Source: Cordilura impudica (taxonomy: Eukaryota; Arthropoda; Insecta; Diptera; Scathophagidae). From it: DNA of 64,000 bases. Location of the stretch: assembly GCA_963682025.1 (NCBI GenBank), contig OY821521.1, positions 166,777,961 through 166,841,960 of the forward strand, given 5' to 3'. A program made the position numbers and the translations under genes. This document shows positions 21,861-33,200 of the stretch, one piece after another. Each line of letters begins with the position of its first letter. The first letter of the stretch is position 1. Below the pieces are notes generated by a model that searched no databases, was not told the origin of the DNA, and saw only the letters and a list, made by a program, of their open reading frames with translations.

Positions 21861-22586
21861 TATACCCTATACCACTATGTGGTTTGGGTATAATGACTTT
21901 GTGCTGCTGCTTGTAACTACCAAAAATATTTGACCTAGACCCATCTTTAATTATACCGATTGAATCAGAATCATTATCTGATTCGATTTAACGATGTCCG
22001 TCCGTCCGTCCGTCCGTCCGTCTGTGTGTCCATGTAAAGCTTGTAATCAAACTGCAGGTCGCAAATATGAAAATATTTTGATGAAATTTGGTATATAAGA
22101 TGTTATCGGCCATGACCCCTATGAAATCGACTTAAATTGCCATAAGATCCAAATTATCAAATTGGGTTTGTATGTGTTTATTACATCCATTAATCAGTAG
22201 TCCAAAAATGATCCCTGTGGGACAACTCTTAGTCATAGGCCCCATATAGAGTTGCTTCGCGATCTTCACTTAAATCTATCAAAAAACAAAAATATTGCAC
22301 TGATTCTTCTCAAATTTGGTTTGTATATATTTTTGCAAAATACAAGAGACCTTACCAAACATGTTCAGGATCGGTCCATTTTTGGGCCTAGTCCCCATAT
22401 AGATATAGCATCCTATATGAACTTTTTCATATCTGCAGCCAAAAAAATTATTAATAATGCCACTCAAATTTGGTTTCTGCTTTTTTTTTATATGCAGTTA
22501 GTTGGCCTGAGAAATAGGGTCTCTAAACGTATGGTATAGGGTATCGTATAGTCGGTCTAGACCGACTATACTTTTCTTACTTGTTT
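21861..22586 (+). mobile_element. INE/DINE-1-like element, family A copy 2 (complete)
   Basis: Head TATACCCTATACCACTATGT at 21861, (GTCC)n at 21996-22022, body, a perfect palindrome at 22547-22570 (core TAGTCGGTCTAGACCGACTA) and the tail CTTACTTGTTT. It is collinear with the inverted copy at 1562-2344, which fixes both ends of the family at about 730-780 bp. Reading frames across it are not coding. Confidence 0.8.
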
Positions 22587-22995
22587 CTCTTGCGCTTTAT
22601 TTAAAAAAAAAAATTAAATAAATCACTTTCGAAGAGTGCCAGTCTGCTAAAATTAAAAATTGTTAGTTTAAGGGGAAAGCACAAATTAAGTATTTCTCAA
22701 CTTAAATGCGAGAAATAAGCCTTCGCAAGCCAATTTTGGTACTAATAATCTTTACCATAGATTATTTTCTTTAGTAGGCTAGTACCTTTCAGAAAAAAAT
22801 ATTTTGTTTTATAATTTAATTTCTTTTTATACCCTAATATCTATGTTTCTAACTGGCATAAATATTTGATCTGCCCACCTTTTATTATTTGAGTCGCTTT
22901 ATCGATGTACGTCCATCCGTCTGTGCGCCCTTCTGTCTGTCGTCTTATTGTCCTTCTGTCTGTCTGTCTGTCTGTCAGTCCGTCTGTCTGTCTTT

Positions 22996-24905
22996 ATTTA
23001 TTTTTTTTTTTTGATGGACGTAGTAATAGCGTGCTATCATCAAGTGGCCTTACGATATCTTCTCCTTTCTACCCTCGAACCGCCTTAGGATTTCATCAGG
23101 ACGGATGGCTATATAACAATACAATTAAGGGTTCGGTGTTCTGTAAAATCTATCCTTCATGATACGACAAACAAATGTGTCATACCACTTCCAAATTGCA
23201 TTTGATTTCAACAATTCATCCACGAAGAGCATGCCATTTTTCGCAATTAAAAATAATATGTCCTGCATTATCTTCTTCTGCTCTGCATGCTTCGCAGTTG
23301 CCTACTTCCTTTTTTTTTAAAGCATTTTCGGTAGTTATTTAGGCAACCATGTTCTGTCATTAGCTGTGTCAGATAGTAGTTCATGTTACCGTGTCTTCTA
23401 TCCACCCATTTAGTAATGTTTGGTAATAGCCTATAGGCCCATCTACCTTTATCGTCTCTTTCCCAGCGTTCTTGCCAGTGTGTCAATAACGTTTGTCGTG
23501 CTTCTCTTTTTTTTGTGTGCCCGGGAGGTGGAAATCTTGCATAAGATTCCCAAGCAATCCAAATTGAGGTATGTCGGATTCTTATCGGCTAAAACCACTC
23601 CCCTCTTCTTCCTTTTACCCTGCAGGACTGCCTGTTAAGGTATTACGTCGCAGGGCAGGACAGCTTTAGCTAATCGCCACAGTTGCTTCCCTTGTTTCAT
23701 TTCGTTTAAACTCCTCTGCCCACAATATGTCATGCAGAACTTTAATGTAGTCAGTCAACCTGCTCTAATTTTCCTCGGTCTTAATAAAACCTCTAGAATA
23801 TTCTCCTTTCTCACCTGACTCCCTATATCTTGCTCCAATTGCACACGCTCATTGTGGAATTGTCGTGCTTCTCTTCTATCATTAATACGCACTGCTTCTC
23901 TTCTATCATTATTACGCGCTGGAGTATCTTCTGGAACCATTTGTGACTTGTGCGATATGCTGATATCAGTCTTAAAGCACTTATTCGTTTATGTTTCAAC
24001 GGTTGCTTAGGTGTGTTGCCATTACGAAAGTTGGACCAGCATACAGTTTTTGCGAATGTATAACACTACTTATAAGTCTTCAAGTGGATTCCCTCGGTTC
24101 TCTTATATTGAGCATTATCTTAGCTAATGTACATGCAGTTCTCAGCGCCTTATCACGTACTATATCCACGTGCTTTTTAAATTTCAGTTTTTCATCTCAT
24201 TGTATATCCAGGTATCGTAAACTTCAATGAAATTTACTCTATTATTCCTTATTTTCAGTTTTGGCTTATCAAAAACTCTGCGATCTGCGATCAATATTGC
24301 TTCCGGCTGAGACTATCGTTCGCCAAGATCTTTATCATCTCCGATAGAGTGTGTGACACCACCAAAGCAATATCGGCAGCATAACCGATTATGTTAGAAC
24401 CGTTTTGTAAACTTACAAAAAGAGTCCTAGAACTGATCCCCGAAATAATATATTCCTTCATTCTGACATCAGTTTGATACGTTAGGATTTGTCTGCATAA
24501 ATAATCTACCATTATATTGTAGAGGGAAGCGTCTATCCCTTTTTCCAGAAGAGCATCCAGTACTTCCTTCCATTTTAGTGGAATTAAAATATTTTTTACG
24601 TCTAAGGTGATAATGGCATAGAAACCGTAGTGTTCTTAGCGGTTGTTGCAATGTCCACAAATTCTAAGCCATATTGTCTAGAAGAAAGTCCTCCTAGCCT
24701 TTCAATCTCGTCTTGTTGTCTGCGTAGCAAAAACCTCTCAAATATATTTAGCATACTTAGTGGCTTATATGAACTGTCTTCGTTTAAGGGCTTATCTCCT
24801 TTTCGTAACAGTGCCAGATTTTGCGTTTTCTAGGCTCTTTGGAAAACAATTTTTTTGAAAAATAAATTGTGTACGTTTAAAAGTAATTGCGGGCATAATC
24901 TTCTG
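22996..24905 (-). pseudogene. R1-like LINE remnant (reverse transcriptase and C-terminal part)
   Basis: Read on the minus strand. Pieces include NLALLRKGDKPLNEDSSYKP, ERLGGLSSRQYGLEF (RT N-terminal blocks), a degraded catalytic region GYAADIALVVSHTL where the usual FADD is YAAD, and near the 3' end RWAYRLLPNITKWVDRRHGN and LTQLMTEHGCLNNY. The last two match the C-terminal region of R1-clade LINEs. A T-run at 22996-23010 is the poly(A) tail seen from the plus strand. It inserted in the GTCT microsatellite of an INE. Many stops and frameshifts; dead. Confidence 0.8.
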
Positions 24906-25342
24906 TTAAGGTTAGTACTTCATCTGGCTGTCTGTATGTCCGTCTGTACGTCTGTATAAAAATTATTGTCAGCCATATGATGACCTCAAACAAATTGGTG
25001 CAATTGATCCTTGTTAAGACTTAAGCCGATGGCACAATGAATTCGTTGCGTCCGATAAGTCGAATTTTTCGACTGATAGAAAAGTTGTTTATATGCATGC
25101 GCAATGTCTGATGGCAGAATGAACACGTTACGGCGAATACGGCGCATACGGCGAATGCGTTCGTACGTCGAAGTTAAAATGTTTTCAACTTTCGACGTAT
25201 ACATTGTACGTTTGACAGCTGATATTTGTTATTATAAAGTGCAGCAGCTTAACGGCAGAATGGTAAGTAAATATATATTGTAATAAAATATAGATAAAAA
25301 TCAAAAGTTTAACTTTGTAATGAAATTTTTTTTATATATTAG

Positions 25343-25447
25343 ATGGAAGAACGTTTAATTTGTGCGGTGCATGAGCATCCGTGCCTATTCAACAAAACTT
25401 ATAATTTAATAAGCATAGTTATAAAATACACTATGCAAAAAAGGTGA
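25343..25447 (+). pseudogene. Truncated MADF-domain protein of the Harbinger element
   Basis: Reads MEERLICAVHEHPCLFNKT, the first helix of a MADF/Myb-SANT-like domain, then stops after 34 codons just before the MITE. A possible upstream exon ends in ATG|GTAAGT at 25260 with acceptor ATATATTAG at 25342. PIF/Harbinger elements use this protein to bring the transposase to its ends. It is truncated and non-functional. Confidence 0.7.
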
Positions 25448-25461
25448 CTTCAGTTTTTGTA

Positions 25462-25836
25462 CAACAGGTAATTCATACTCGCTCATAGAGCTTAACTATG
25501 TTTGGCAATAATGTAGATAAGAATCCGTTGAATAAATGTAATTAATTGCCTTAACATTTTTAAAAAATAATAATACAATTTATATATATATATTAATTGT
25601 TATACTTATTAACACTTTATACGAAAAAAATCCCTTTTTACTGGAAAAAAAAAGTAATTTTTTCATATATTTCTTTCAAAAAATTATTTTTTTCGCATAT
25701 AACCAAAAAAGTGCAGCGAAAACGGCTTCTTTTCGCATTAAATGTTTAAAACGTTTATTCATTGGTTTCTTTGCTACATAATTCCTAAACATAGTTAAGT
25801 GCTATGAGTAAGTCGGAATTACCTGTTAAAATTGGT
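25462..25836. mobile_element. MITE nested in the Harbinger element
   Basis: AACAGGTAATTCATACTCGC...CTTAACTATGTTT at the left is mirrored by AAACATAGTTAAG...GAATTACCTGTT at the right (about 45 bp, some mismatches). It interrupts the MADF frame. The AT-rich ~280-bp centre is non-coding. Confidence 0.65.
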
Positions 25837-25968
25837 CACCAAATTAGCCAAACCGAGTATAGGGTTTTACTACACTTTAATAGTAGAATCGAACCTATAC
25901 TGTCAAGTCCATGTGCTTTTTTCACTGCTGCACTGTAAACTTTTTAACCATTTTATTTTTATCAGATT

Positions 25969-26277
25969 TTATTTATAGCTGAATTTCTCAAATATAAACA
26001 TTAAGATATTTCTCGAGCTTAAAGCATGGACAGGTGCATTATTAGATGTCCTGATGGTTAAGCCCCATATTCCTGCAATCATACTGTCTCCATTATATTG
26101 GTCCACGTAGTTTTGTGGGCAGTATGTATTGTCATGCCTGTTTATGAAATTATGCAAAACGACTGTGGCTTTGACAATTTTTTCTGCATTTTTGGGGTTC
26201 AGTGGAGATAGAAGTATTCTCCATCGTGCTGTTAGAATTCCAAAAGCATTTTCGATGGCACGACCTTCGACCTGCAT
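25969..26277 (-). pseudogene. PIF/Harbinger DDE transposase, C-terminal fragment
   Basis: RAIENAFGILTARWRILLSP followed by EKIVKATVVLHNFI is the conserved C-terminal block of DDE_Tnp_4/ALP1-like Harbinger transposases, where the Glu in EN belongs to the catalytic DDE set. Only about 100 residues remain. A minus-strand frame just upstream (26232-26450) may hold a short N-terminal piece, so the middle has been deleted. Confidence 0.88.
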
Positions 26278-27423
26278 AAAAAGGCAAATAATAGTAAATC
26301 ACTAATAATAAAAAAAATTGTTATATTATCAGTCGCCATTATCTCCAGATATTTTCGCGCTTCATTTAAAAATATAATGCTTAACACTATTTTAATGGTG
26401 TCTTCTATTTCCATTTTTATTTCAAAACAAATCCAAACTTTCAAATTCAATTCTAATTTGTATAAAAAATGTCAACATTAACAGCTGATTTCATTTCTAG
26501 CCGTACGGCGACGACGTACTTTATGTGCCTTGCAATACGGCCAGTACGTTTGATAAGTCGACTTAGCGGATACAACGTATTCATTGTGCCATCGGCTTTA
26601 GCCTCCTTACAAATAACCCCTATGAGATCGACTTAAATTACCGTAAGATCCAAATTATCACATAGATATCGGTCAAATTTGGTTCGTTACTAACACACAT
26701 AAATAAGTAGTACAAAAACAATCCCTCTTCGCCCACTTTATAGTTCCCATATAAAACTGCTTCCCCATATCCACTCAAATCTATCAAAAATCAAAAATAT
26801 TGCATAGATCTTTCTCAAAGTTGGTTAATATATGTTTTTGGAAAGAAATAAGTGACTTTACTGAATATGGTCCATTTTTTGATCTAGTCCCCATAGAAAA
26901 ATAGAATCCGATATGAACTTTTTCATACCGTCAAGGCCCAAATTAATAACAATGACACTCAAACTTGGTTTTTCTTATTTTCTATATCCGATTATGACCT
27001 CCAAAAAATTTGAAAAAATTCTCAAAAATCATTTAGGCCATAAGAATTTATATTCCATTTAAGAGTTGCAAAGTTCATAAAAACGTTTTCGTAGAACGCC
27101 CTAATATTGAAAATAGCCTTCAAAAAAATTTTTTTTATAAATACCAAACATTACTTAGTTTGTGACACTTAAAAAATTTTTTATTTATTTTTACATTAAT
27201 ATTTTTAATAATTTATGTTGTGAAAACTAATGTTTATAGAAAAGATGATATGTGAAATTTAATGAGAGATAACATATTTAATAAAAAAAAATATCCCTGA
27301 AGAAGTTGGAAAATCCGTAGGAGAAAAAATTAAATAATAATCTTTCATTTAAATCTTGAAATGACCTTGGAAGCCCATCACAAACATAAGTTCTGAATAT
27401 TCATTTAATAATACAAAAAAAAG

Positions 27424-27729
27424 GTCGAAATTCGAGTGCAAAGCCCAGCCCTCGAAATTCGAGTGCAAATCTTAGAAAATTATATTTTTTCATTCAATTG
27501 AACACAAATTTAATAAACACACACACAGCATTTTTTTAATGTATGCGTTAGTAGCAATTTTAAATGAATTTTACTAATAAAAATGTACCAGATGGTGCAT
27601 ATCTGTAAATATGTTAAACATCTGCAAAGAAACACCTTTCGAATGGTATATTTTTTTTGTCAAAATCGGTTGATAATTGAAGGTGTAGAATATGCCACAA
27701 GAAATCGCCTTGTCTATTAATATTATAGA
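27424..27729 (-). mobile_element. Non-autonomous Helitron, copy 1 (duplicated terminal hairpin)
   Basis: On the minus strand it starts TCTATAATATTAATAGAC after an A (27730 on plus is T), and runs through AGGCGATTTCTTGT, AAAATGCTGTGTGTGTGTTT and TGCACTCGAATTTCGAGGGC. Beyond the usual hairpin it has a second CACTCGAATTTCGA block instead of the ATCTGCTAG end seen in other copies. It lies within the gene A intron near exon 1. Confidence 0.7.
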
Positions 27730-28127
27730 TAAAACAGCTTTAGATCCTAATGAAAAGGGACCTTATAAATACAAATGGAGATTGATTGCCTTAATCACTG
27801 GAATTACAAAGAATCCATATTATGTGGCTCTACATTATTTACGTTTTTACTTATAAAAGTATACAGCAAAACGGTCGCTAATATGGCTACTATTTATAAT
27901 ACACGTTTCAATAAACAACAATGCAAACAAATGCAAAAAAAAACAATGAATGTTCCAAAGAAATTTTTGACTCTCTTTTGATTACATGTTCCATAAAAAG
28001 CACTTTACGGAAATAGAGGTGGGTAAATTCTCTTTTCAAATGTGTTCTTGTAACAAGTTGTAAATCACTCATGCACTTCCCTTCTAAACATTTGACTGAA
28101 TTCTCTTAATTACTAACAACAGCTTAC

Positions 28128-28229
28128 CTTATAGTCACTCCACTCTTGTGCAGGTACGTATACCGTATTACCAAAATCGATTAAACTGAAGGCAATAACT
28201 AACAATATTGTCGTTGCAATCCTTGACAT
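28128..28229 (-). CDS. Gene A exon 1: signal peptide and start of propeptide
   Basis: 34 codons from ATG at 28229 to the donor AAG|GTAAGC. The peptide starts MSRIATTILLVIAFSLIDFG, a basic N-terminus and hydrophobic core typical of a signal peptide, and ends PAQEWSDYK. Joined in phase 0 to exon 2 it gives EWSDYKREFNKDYANS, the expected N-terminus of an I29 cathepsin propeptide, which exon 2 lacks by itself. A TATA box lies 78 bases upstream. No other downstream minus-strand host exon was found between the two, so the link to 14502-15410 is the simplest reading. The alternative is an orphan exon of an unseen gene. Confidence 0.78.
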
Positions 28230-28306
28230 TTTATTAAATTTTTTTCTTCAAGTTTTAACCAAGTTGGTCAAATTTCTACTAACTCCGTTAACTAAATATC
28301 CAAAAT

Positions 28307-28314
28307 CTTTTATA
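28307..28314 (-). promoter_or_regulatory. TATA box of gene A
   Basis: Minus-strand TATAAAAG, 78 bases upstream of the ATG. It predicts transcription starting near 28280 and a 5' UTR of about 50 bases, a normal arrangement for a secreted digestive-type protease gene. Confidence 0.6.
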
Positions 28315-29448
28315 GTTGTGATATTTATATGTTTTTTTTTATTTAAATAATATTATCTTCTATTATCTCTTATTTGTTTAAATAGAAATTTCACCCAAAA
28401 TTCTAATCTATTTTTTATATTATTTTTGTTTTTATTTATTCTTTAGAAAAAATCATAAAAAGTGTAGCTAATTTGCCATCGAAATTTGAAGTAAATATCA
28501 ACTTTGTTTTAATAGCGATAAATGCAAAACAGACTAAGTCGGTATCTTAAAAATAAGCTATAAAAAAATTTTACAATTCTTCTTTTGAAAAATTTCACAG
28601 CATTAGAGATTTTTTAAACGTGAAAATTTATTTTCTCCAAAAAATTTTTTAGGTTCGGTTTCTTTTTTACAGAATAGTTCTCATATCTGTTAACTTAATC
28701 ATGTTAAAAGTTTAGAGAAAATTTTTGGCTTTTATATTTTAAAAGTGTTTTTTTTTTAAGTGAAAGGTTTTGTTATCATTGATTTAAATTTAGAAATAAG
28801 ATATATGTTCTTATCTAAACTTTATAATTTTAAATTAACTTAGTCGCTTTTACTTCTTAACTGTTTTGGTTATAACCAATTTTTAATAATGTTTGTGATA
28901 TTATTAACACATTGTTAAAACAAATATTTGTATAACATTTTATAAATTCTACAAAATAATCGTAGTTTATGTGAACATCATAACAATTTATGCAGACTCT
29001 TGCAGACAGAGAAGGTGTGATTTACTATTTTCTCTAAGTGTTAATAATTAGTAATGACTAACTACTTAAAAAAAGGGTTTGGACATTCAAACTATTTTTG
29101 ACTTGTAGTGAATTTTATAAATTTACCATAAATAAGTAGATGATAATTGAAAAAGGGAAAGTTGCTGGCCAACATTACATTGCACTGAATATTTATGAGT
29201 GCAGTTTTACGAAGACTCTGTTTTATTGGTGATAAATTAAAAAGTTACAGAAATAAAAATCCATAAAGACATGTTTAAATAATAGAAATAACACTAAAAT
29301 TTCATGTAAAATTTCGTGATAATGAAATCTTTTTAAACAAAGCCACAAAAGGCCCCTACATTTATAATTTTTTCTTCGTAATATCTAACGTGACCAACTG
29401 GTTTTGGTGATTTCAATAAAAAGCGTTATTACTAAATTATTAGCAAAA
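28315..29448. other. Upstream region of gene A, AT-rich
   Basis: About 1.1 kb with no coding frame or recognised transposon. It may hold gene A regulatory DNA, but no specific site can be named. Bases 29804-30079, beyond the next Helitron, are also featureless. Confidence 0.4.
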
Positions 29449-29803
29449 TCTATAATAAGCGATTTCTTGTGACTGACGTTTTGTTCTACCGTTTTATCCC
29501 GATTTTGAACAAACGTATATTATTTGAAAGGTAATTCTTTTTAGGCGTTTTGTAGAGTTACAGATTTTTAAATTTTTTCCTTTATTTTGAGTAAATTGCA
29601 TTTAAAGTCGCTACTAACACATACATAAAATTATACAATGCTATGTGTGTGTTTATTAAATTTGTTAATAAAAATGAGTCTGTTTTTTGTGTTGATTTGT
29701 GAATTGGCTATAATTGATTAGCATACTTTTAGGGTCTTTATTTAATGAAAAAATAAAATTTCCTAGAATTTGCGCTCGAATTTCGAGGGCTGGAATCTGC
29801 TAG
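29449..29803 (+). mobile_element. Non-autonomous Helitron, copy 2 (complete)
   Basis: Begins TCTATAATAAGCGATTTCTT directly after A (29448) and ends with hairpin CTCGAATTTCGAG, then GGCTGGAATCTG and CTAG (29800-29803) directly before T (29804). Start TC, end CTRR preceded by a short hairpin about 12 bases upstream, insertion between A and T and no target duplication are the Helitron hallmarks. 355 bp, no coding. Confidence 0.85.
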
Positions 29804-30079
29804 TTACAATTAATTTTCGAGATCATGAAAATGATTTCTATTAAAAGAAAAGATATATTTTTGTAATGTAAGAGAAATATGGAAAAAATTTAAGGCAGTG
29901 CCAGATGGAGTAGTATCGAAAATTTATTATATTTTTTTCTAAGGTATTGTAAAAACAAAGTATTTGAGGATTTCATTATTTCATAATTTGTTCTGGGAAA
30001 TTATGAAATTGTCCTGCATAGGATTTATATAAAAACAGCTTGGAATATTTTCTAAGTTATGACGAAGTTTAACATAAAG

Positions 30080-30292
30080 TCATCTTTCTACAGCCAGGAA
30101 TAAAGTTTAAAATACAGTCTTTATAATGACGCGACAAAGTCTAAACTCAAAGTAAACTCTAATAAAGCAATGATCGAAGTCGAAACCCAAGTTTTAATAA
30201 ATATCAAATTTGAATGAAAAATTAAATTGAAATAAAGCCACGATTAAAGTGTTATTGAAGCCACGATTCAACTCTAAAATCTTTTCTAATAA
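30080..30292 (+). repeat. Degenerate ~36-bp minisatellite, left part
   Basis: Repeats built from AAAGTCTAAACTCAAAG, AATAAAGCCACGATTAAAGT and GAAGCCACGATTCAA. The same consensus fills 34182-36100, so the RTE-like LINE between them appears to have inserted into this array. Confidence 0.6.
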
Positions 30293-33200
30293 ATGTCGCT
30301 CTTTAAGGTCAACTATAACTTGCTACTTTTAGGTTTGTGCGAAGCAAGATGGCCAGCAGCAGGAGAATTCAATGGTTCCGAAAACCTTGCATTATTACAT
30401 TCCGGCAAACCAGCTGACCAACCTAGATCTAGTGGAGTTGGTATATTGTTATCCAGGGAAGCCCGAAACGCTCTGATAAACTGGAAACCTTGTGGTGATA
30501 GAATAATCACAGCAAGGTTCCGCACTAGGGCTAGAAACCTAGAAACAGAAACATCTGAAAGTTTGGAGAAGGAAACGTTCTACAGCCACCTGCATAGAGT
30601 TTTGTCTTCAATACAGTGCGGTGGCATAATTTTACTTATGCGAGACTTCATCGCGCAATTAGGCACAGCGAACACAGGCAGAAAAACTACATTGGGACGT
30701 CACGGCATTGGTAGAATGACGGAAAACGTAGAACTTTTGCGGAAATGTGCATCAACAACAATCTTGTGATCGGAGGAAGCATATTCCCCCATAAAACCGG
30801 TCATAAAATTACTTGGGTATCAGAAGTCTTCTTGACGTCCGATCCAAGCGCGGTGTAGACTCTTCTACAGACCACCATCTTGTAGTTGGTATTGTGCGGT
30901 TAAAAGTTGCGGCTATTCGCAAACCCGAATCCCTCAAACGCAAATGTGATGTGGAAAAGTTGAAAACCATCAAATCCTTCACAGCTGCGTAGAAGACCTG
31001 CAAAGAGGTTTAACAATGCAAAGTGGACACCCAGCAGAATGGCAAAACGCCAACAATAATTTTAATGATGCTGTCAAAGGACAAATAGGCTTCATACACC
31101 AAAAAGAACTCAGTGGATGTCTGATGACACGTGGAAGCTAATTCTGGAAAGAAGAGATATTAAGGGAAATAAGCCTATATACATCACGATAAGTTAGTGA
31201 AGCGGAGCGCTAAGAATGACAAGAGAAGGTGACATGTAAAATTTGCTAGTGATGCGCAAAAAGCATCTGAAGAACGTAGGTCCAGAGATCTATAAGCTAT
31301 CACAAAAAAGCTTAGAGGTAAAAACTTTTTGAACTCCAAACAATTGAAGAACAGCGTCGGAGTGTTATGCACTTCCAAAGGTGAGCAACTGGAAGTATGG
31401 AGACAGCATTACTCTAGCATGCTATCCAATTCAACAATTAATCCCGTAAGAGTATGCTAAACCTTGCATTATTACATTCCGGCAAACCAGCTGACCAACC
31501 TAGATCTAGTGGAGTTGGTATATTGTTATCCAGGGAAGCCCGAAACGCTCTGATAAACTGGAAACCTTGTGGTGATAGAATAATCACAGCAAGGTTCCGC
31601 ACTAGGGCTAGAAACCTAGAAACAGAAACATCTGAAAGTTTGGAGAAGGAAACGTTCTACAGCCACCTGCATAGAGTTTTGTCTTCAATACAGTGCGGTG
31701 GCATAATTTTACTTATGCGAGACTTCAACGCGCAATTAGGCACAGCGAACACAGGCAGAAAAACTACATTGGGACGTCACGGCATTGGTAGAATGACGGA
31801 AAACGTAGAACTTTTGCGGAAATGTGCATCAACAACAATCTTGTGATCGGAGGAAGCATATTCCCCCATAAAACCGGTCATAAAATTACTTGGGTATCAG
31901 AAGTCTTCTTGACGTCCGATCCAAGCGCGGTGTAGACTCTTCTACAGACCACCATCTTGTAGTTGGTATTGTGCGGTTAAAAGTTGCGGCTATTCGCAAA
32001 CCCGAATCCCTCAAACGCAAATGTGATGTGGAAAAGTTGAAAACCATCAAATCCTTCACAGCTGCGTAGAAGACCTGCAAAGAGGTTTAACAATGCAAAG
32101 TGGACACCCAGCAGAATGGCAAAACGCCAACAATAATTTTAATGATGCTGTCAAAGGACAAATAGGCTTCATACACCAAAAAGAACTCAGTGGATGTCTG
32201 ATGACACGTGGAAGCTAATTCTGGAAAGAAGAGATATTAAGGGAAATAAGCCTATATACATCACGATAAGTTAGTGAAGCGGAGCGCTAAGAATGACAAG
32301 AGAAGGTGACATGTAAAATTTGCTAGTGATGCGCAAAAAGCATCTGAAGAACGTAGGTCCAGAGATCTATAAGCTATCACAAAAAAGCTTAGAGGTAAAA
32401 ACTTTTTGAACTCCAAACAATTGAAGAACAGCGTCGGAGTGTTATGCACTTCCAAAGGTGAGCAACTGGAAGTATGGAGACAGCATTACTCTAGCATGCT
32501 ATCCAATTCAACAATTAATCCCGTAAGAGTATGCTACTGCACTACCCACAGAGTGAGACAAGACATTTCCGTAGAATGCCCCATAGTCTGCCTTAGAGAC
32601 TAATAAAGCACCTGGAGTTGATAACATTGTCCCAGAAATGTTAAAAGCTGGTTCTCGAACAACAGCGCAGTTACTTCGATCTCATATCGAGAAATTTTGG
32701 CGCACTTGTGATCTCGACTCACATCTAAAGGAATATCCCTAAAAAGGGCGACCTTACCGAATGCAGTAACTGGCGGGGCATCACGGCTCTTAGCGCAGTC
32801 AACAAGGTAATTGCGCACATTATAAACAAAAGGGTAGCTGATGCTGTACTCCCAGATCTCAGACAAGAACAGGCTGGCTCCGCCCACACAAATCTTGCGT
32901 CGACCACATCAACAGTCTTCTCCCCTCTACAAGATATTTATAGATTTCGAAAAGGCGTGCAATACCCTGAGCCACCACGCAATATTGAACGCACTTGCCA
33001 GCAAAGGTGTGCCACAAGCAATTATTAGGCTAATCCAAGCCTTGTATGAGAATGTGAAATGTCGAGTTGTCCACGATAACGCACTGAGAAACAGTTTTAA
33101 TGTGTTAAATGATGTTCGACAAGGATGTATACTATCTCCTCTTCTATTTAACATCGTACTTGACATCATTGTACGTAAGGCTACAGCAGAAAATAGAGGT

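Larger units (their letters stand above)
25024..26597. mobile_element. PIF/Harbinger transposon with TTA target duplication
   Basis: TTA at 25021-25023 and 26598-26600 flank inverted ends AGCCGATGGCACAATGAAT and ATTCATTGTGCCATCGGCT. The 3-bp TWA duplication is diagnostic for PIF/Harbinger, and both proteins of that superfamily are present as remnants: a MADF-type DNA-binding protein on plus (25343-25447) and a DDE transposase on minus (25969-26277). A MITE (25462-25836) sits between them. Length 1574 bp includes the MITE, so the element is internally deleted. Confidence 0.92.
22828..26995 (+). mobile_element. INE family A copy 3, interrupted by an R1-like LINE and a Harbinger
   Basis: The head (TATACCCTAATATCTATG at 22828) runs into a GTCTGTC microsatellite. 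It is broken at about 22996 by an R1-like LINE, resumes at about 24906 (CTGTCTGTATGTCCGTCTGT), and is broken again at 25024 by a PIF/Harbinger. It resumes at 26601 with ACCCCTATGAGATCGACTTA, collinear with copy 2. The terminal palindrome and tail are missing. The order of events is INE first, then LINE and Harbinger independently. Confidence 0.75.
15411..28127 (-). other. Gene A intron, 12.7 kb, filled with nested transposons
   Basis: Bounded by donor GTAAGC (after exon 1 at 28128) and acceptor TTTGCAG (before 15410), both in phase 0. Contents are annotated separately. Stretches with nothing recognised: 15411-16014 (a faint GACGGAC/GACAGAC-containing INE remnant at about 15700-15770), 20062-20481, 21004-21649, 22587-22827, 26996-27423 and 27730-28127. 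The intron assignment rests on splice signals, phase, and the fit of the joined propeptide (EWSDYK + REFNKDY); no transcript was available. Confidence 0.75.

Noticed and set aside
23420..23638. Plus-strand frame of 72 codons
   Set aside because: Antisense shadow of the R1-like LINE C-terminal region.
27775..27981. 68-codon plus-strand frame near gene A exon 1
   Set aside because: AT-rich, no motif, no splice context; likely chance.
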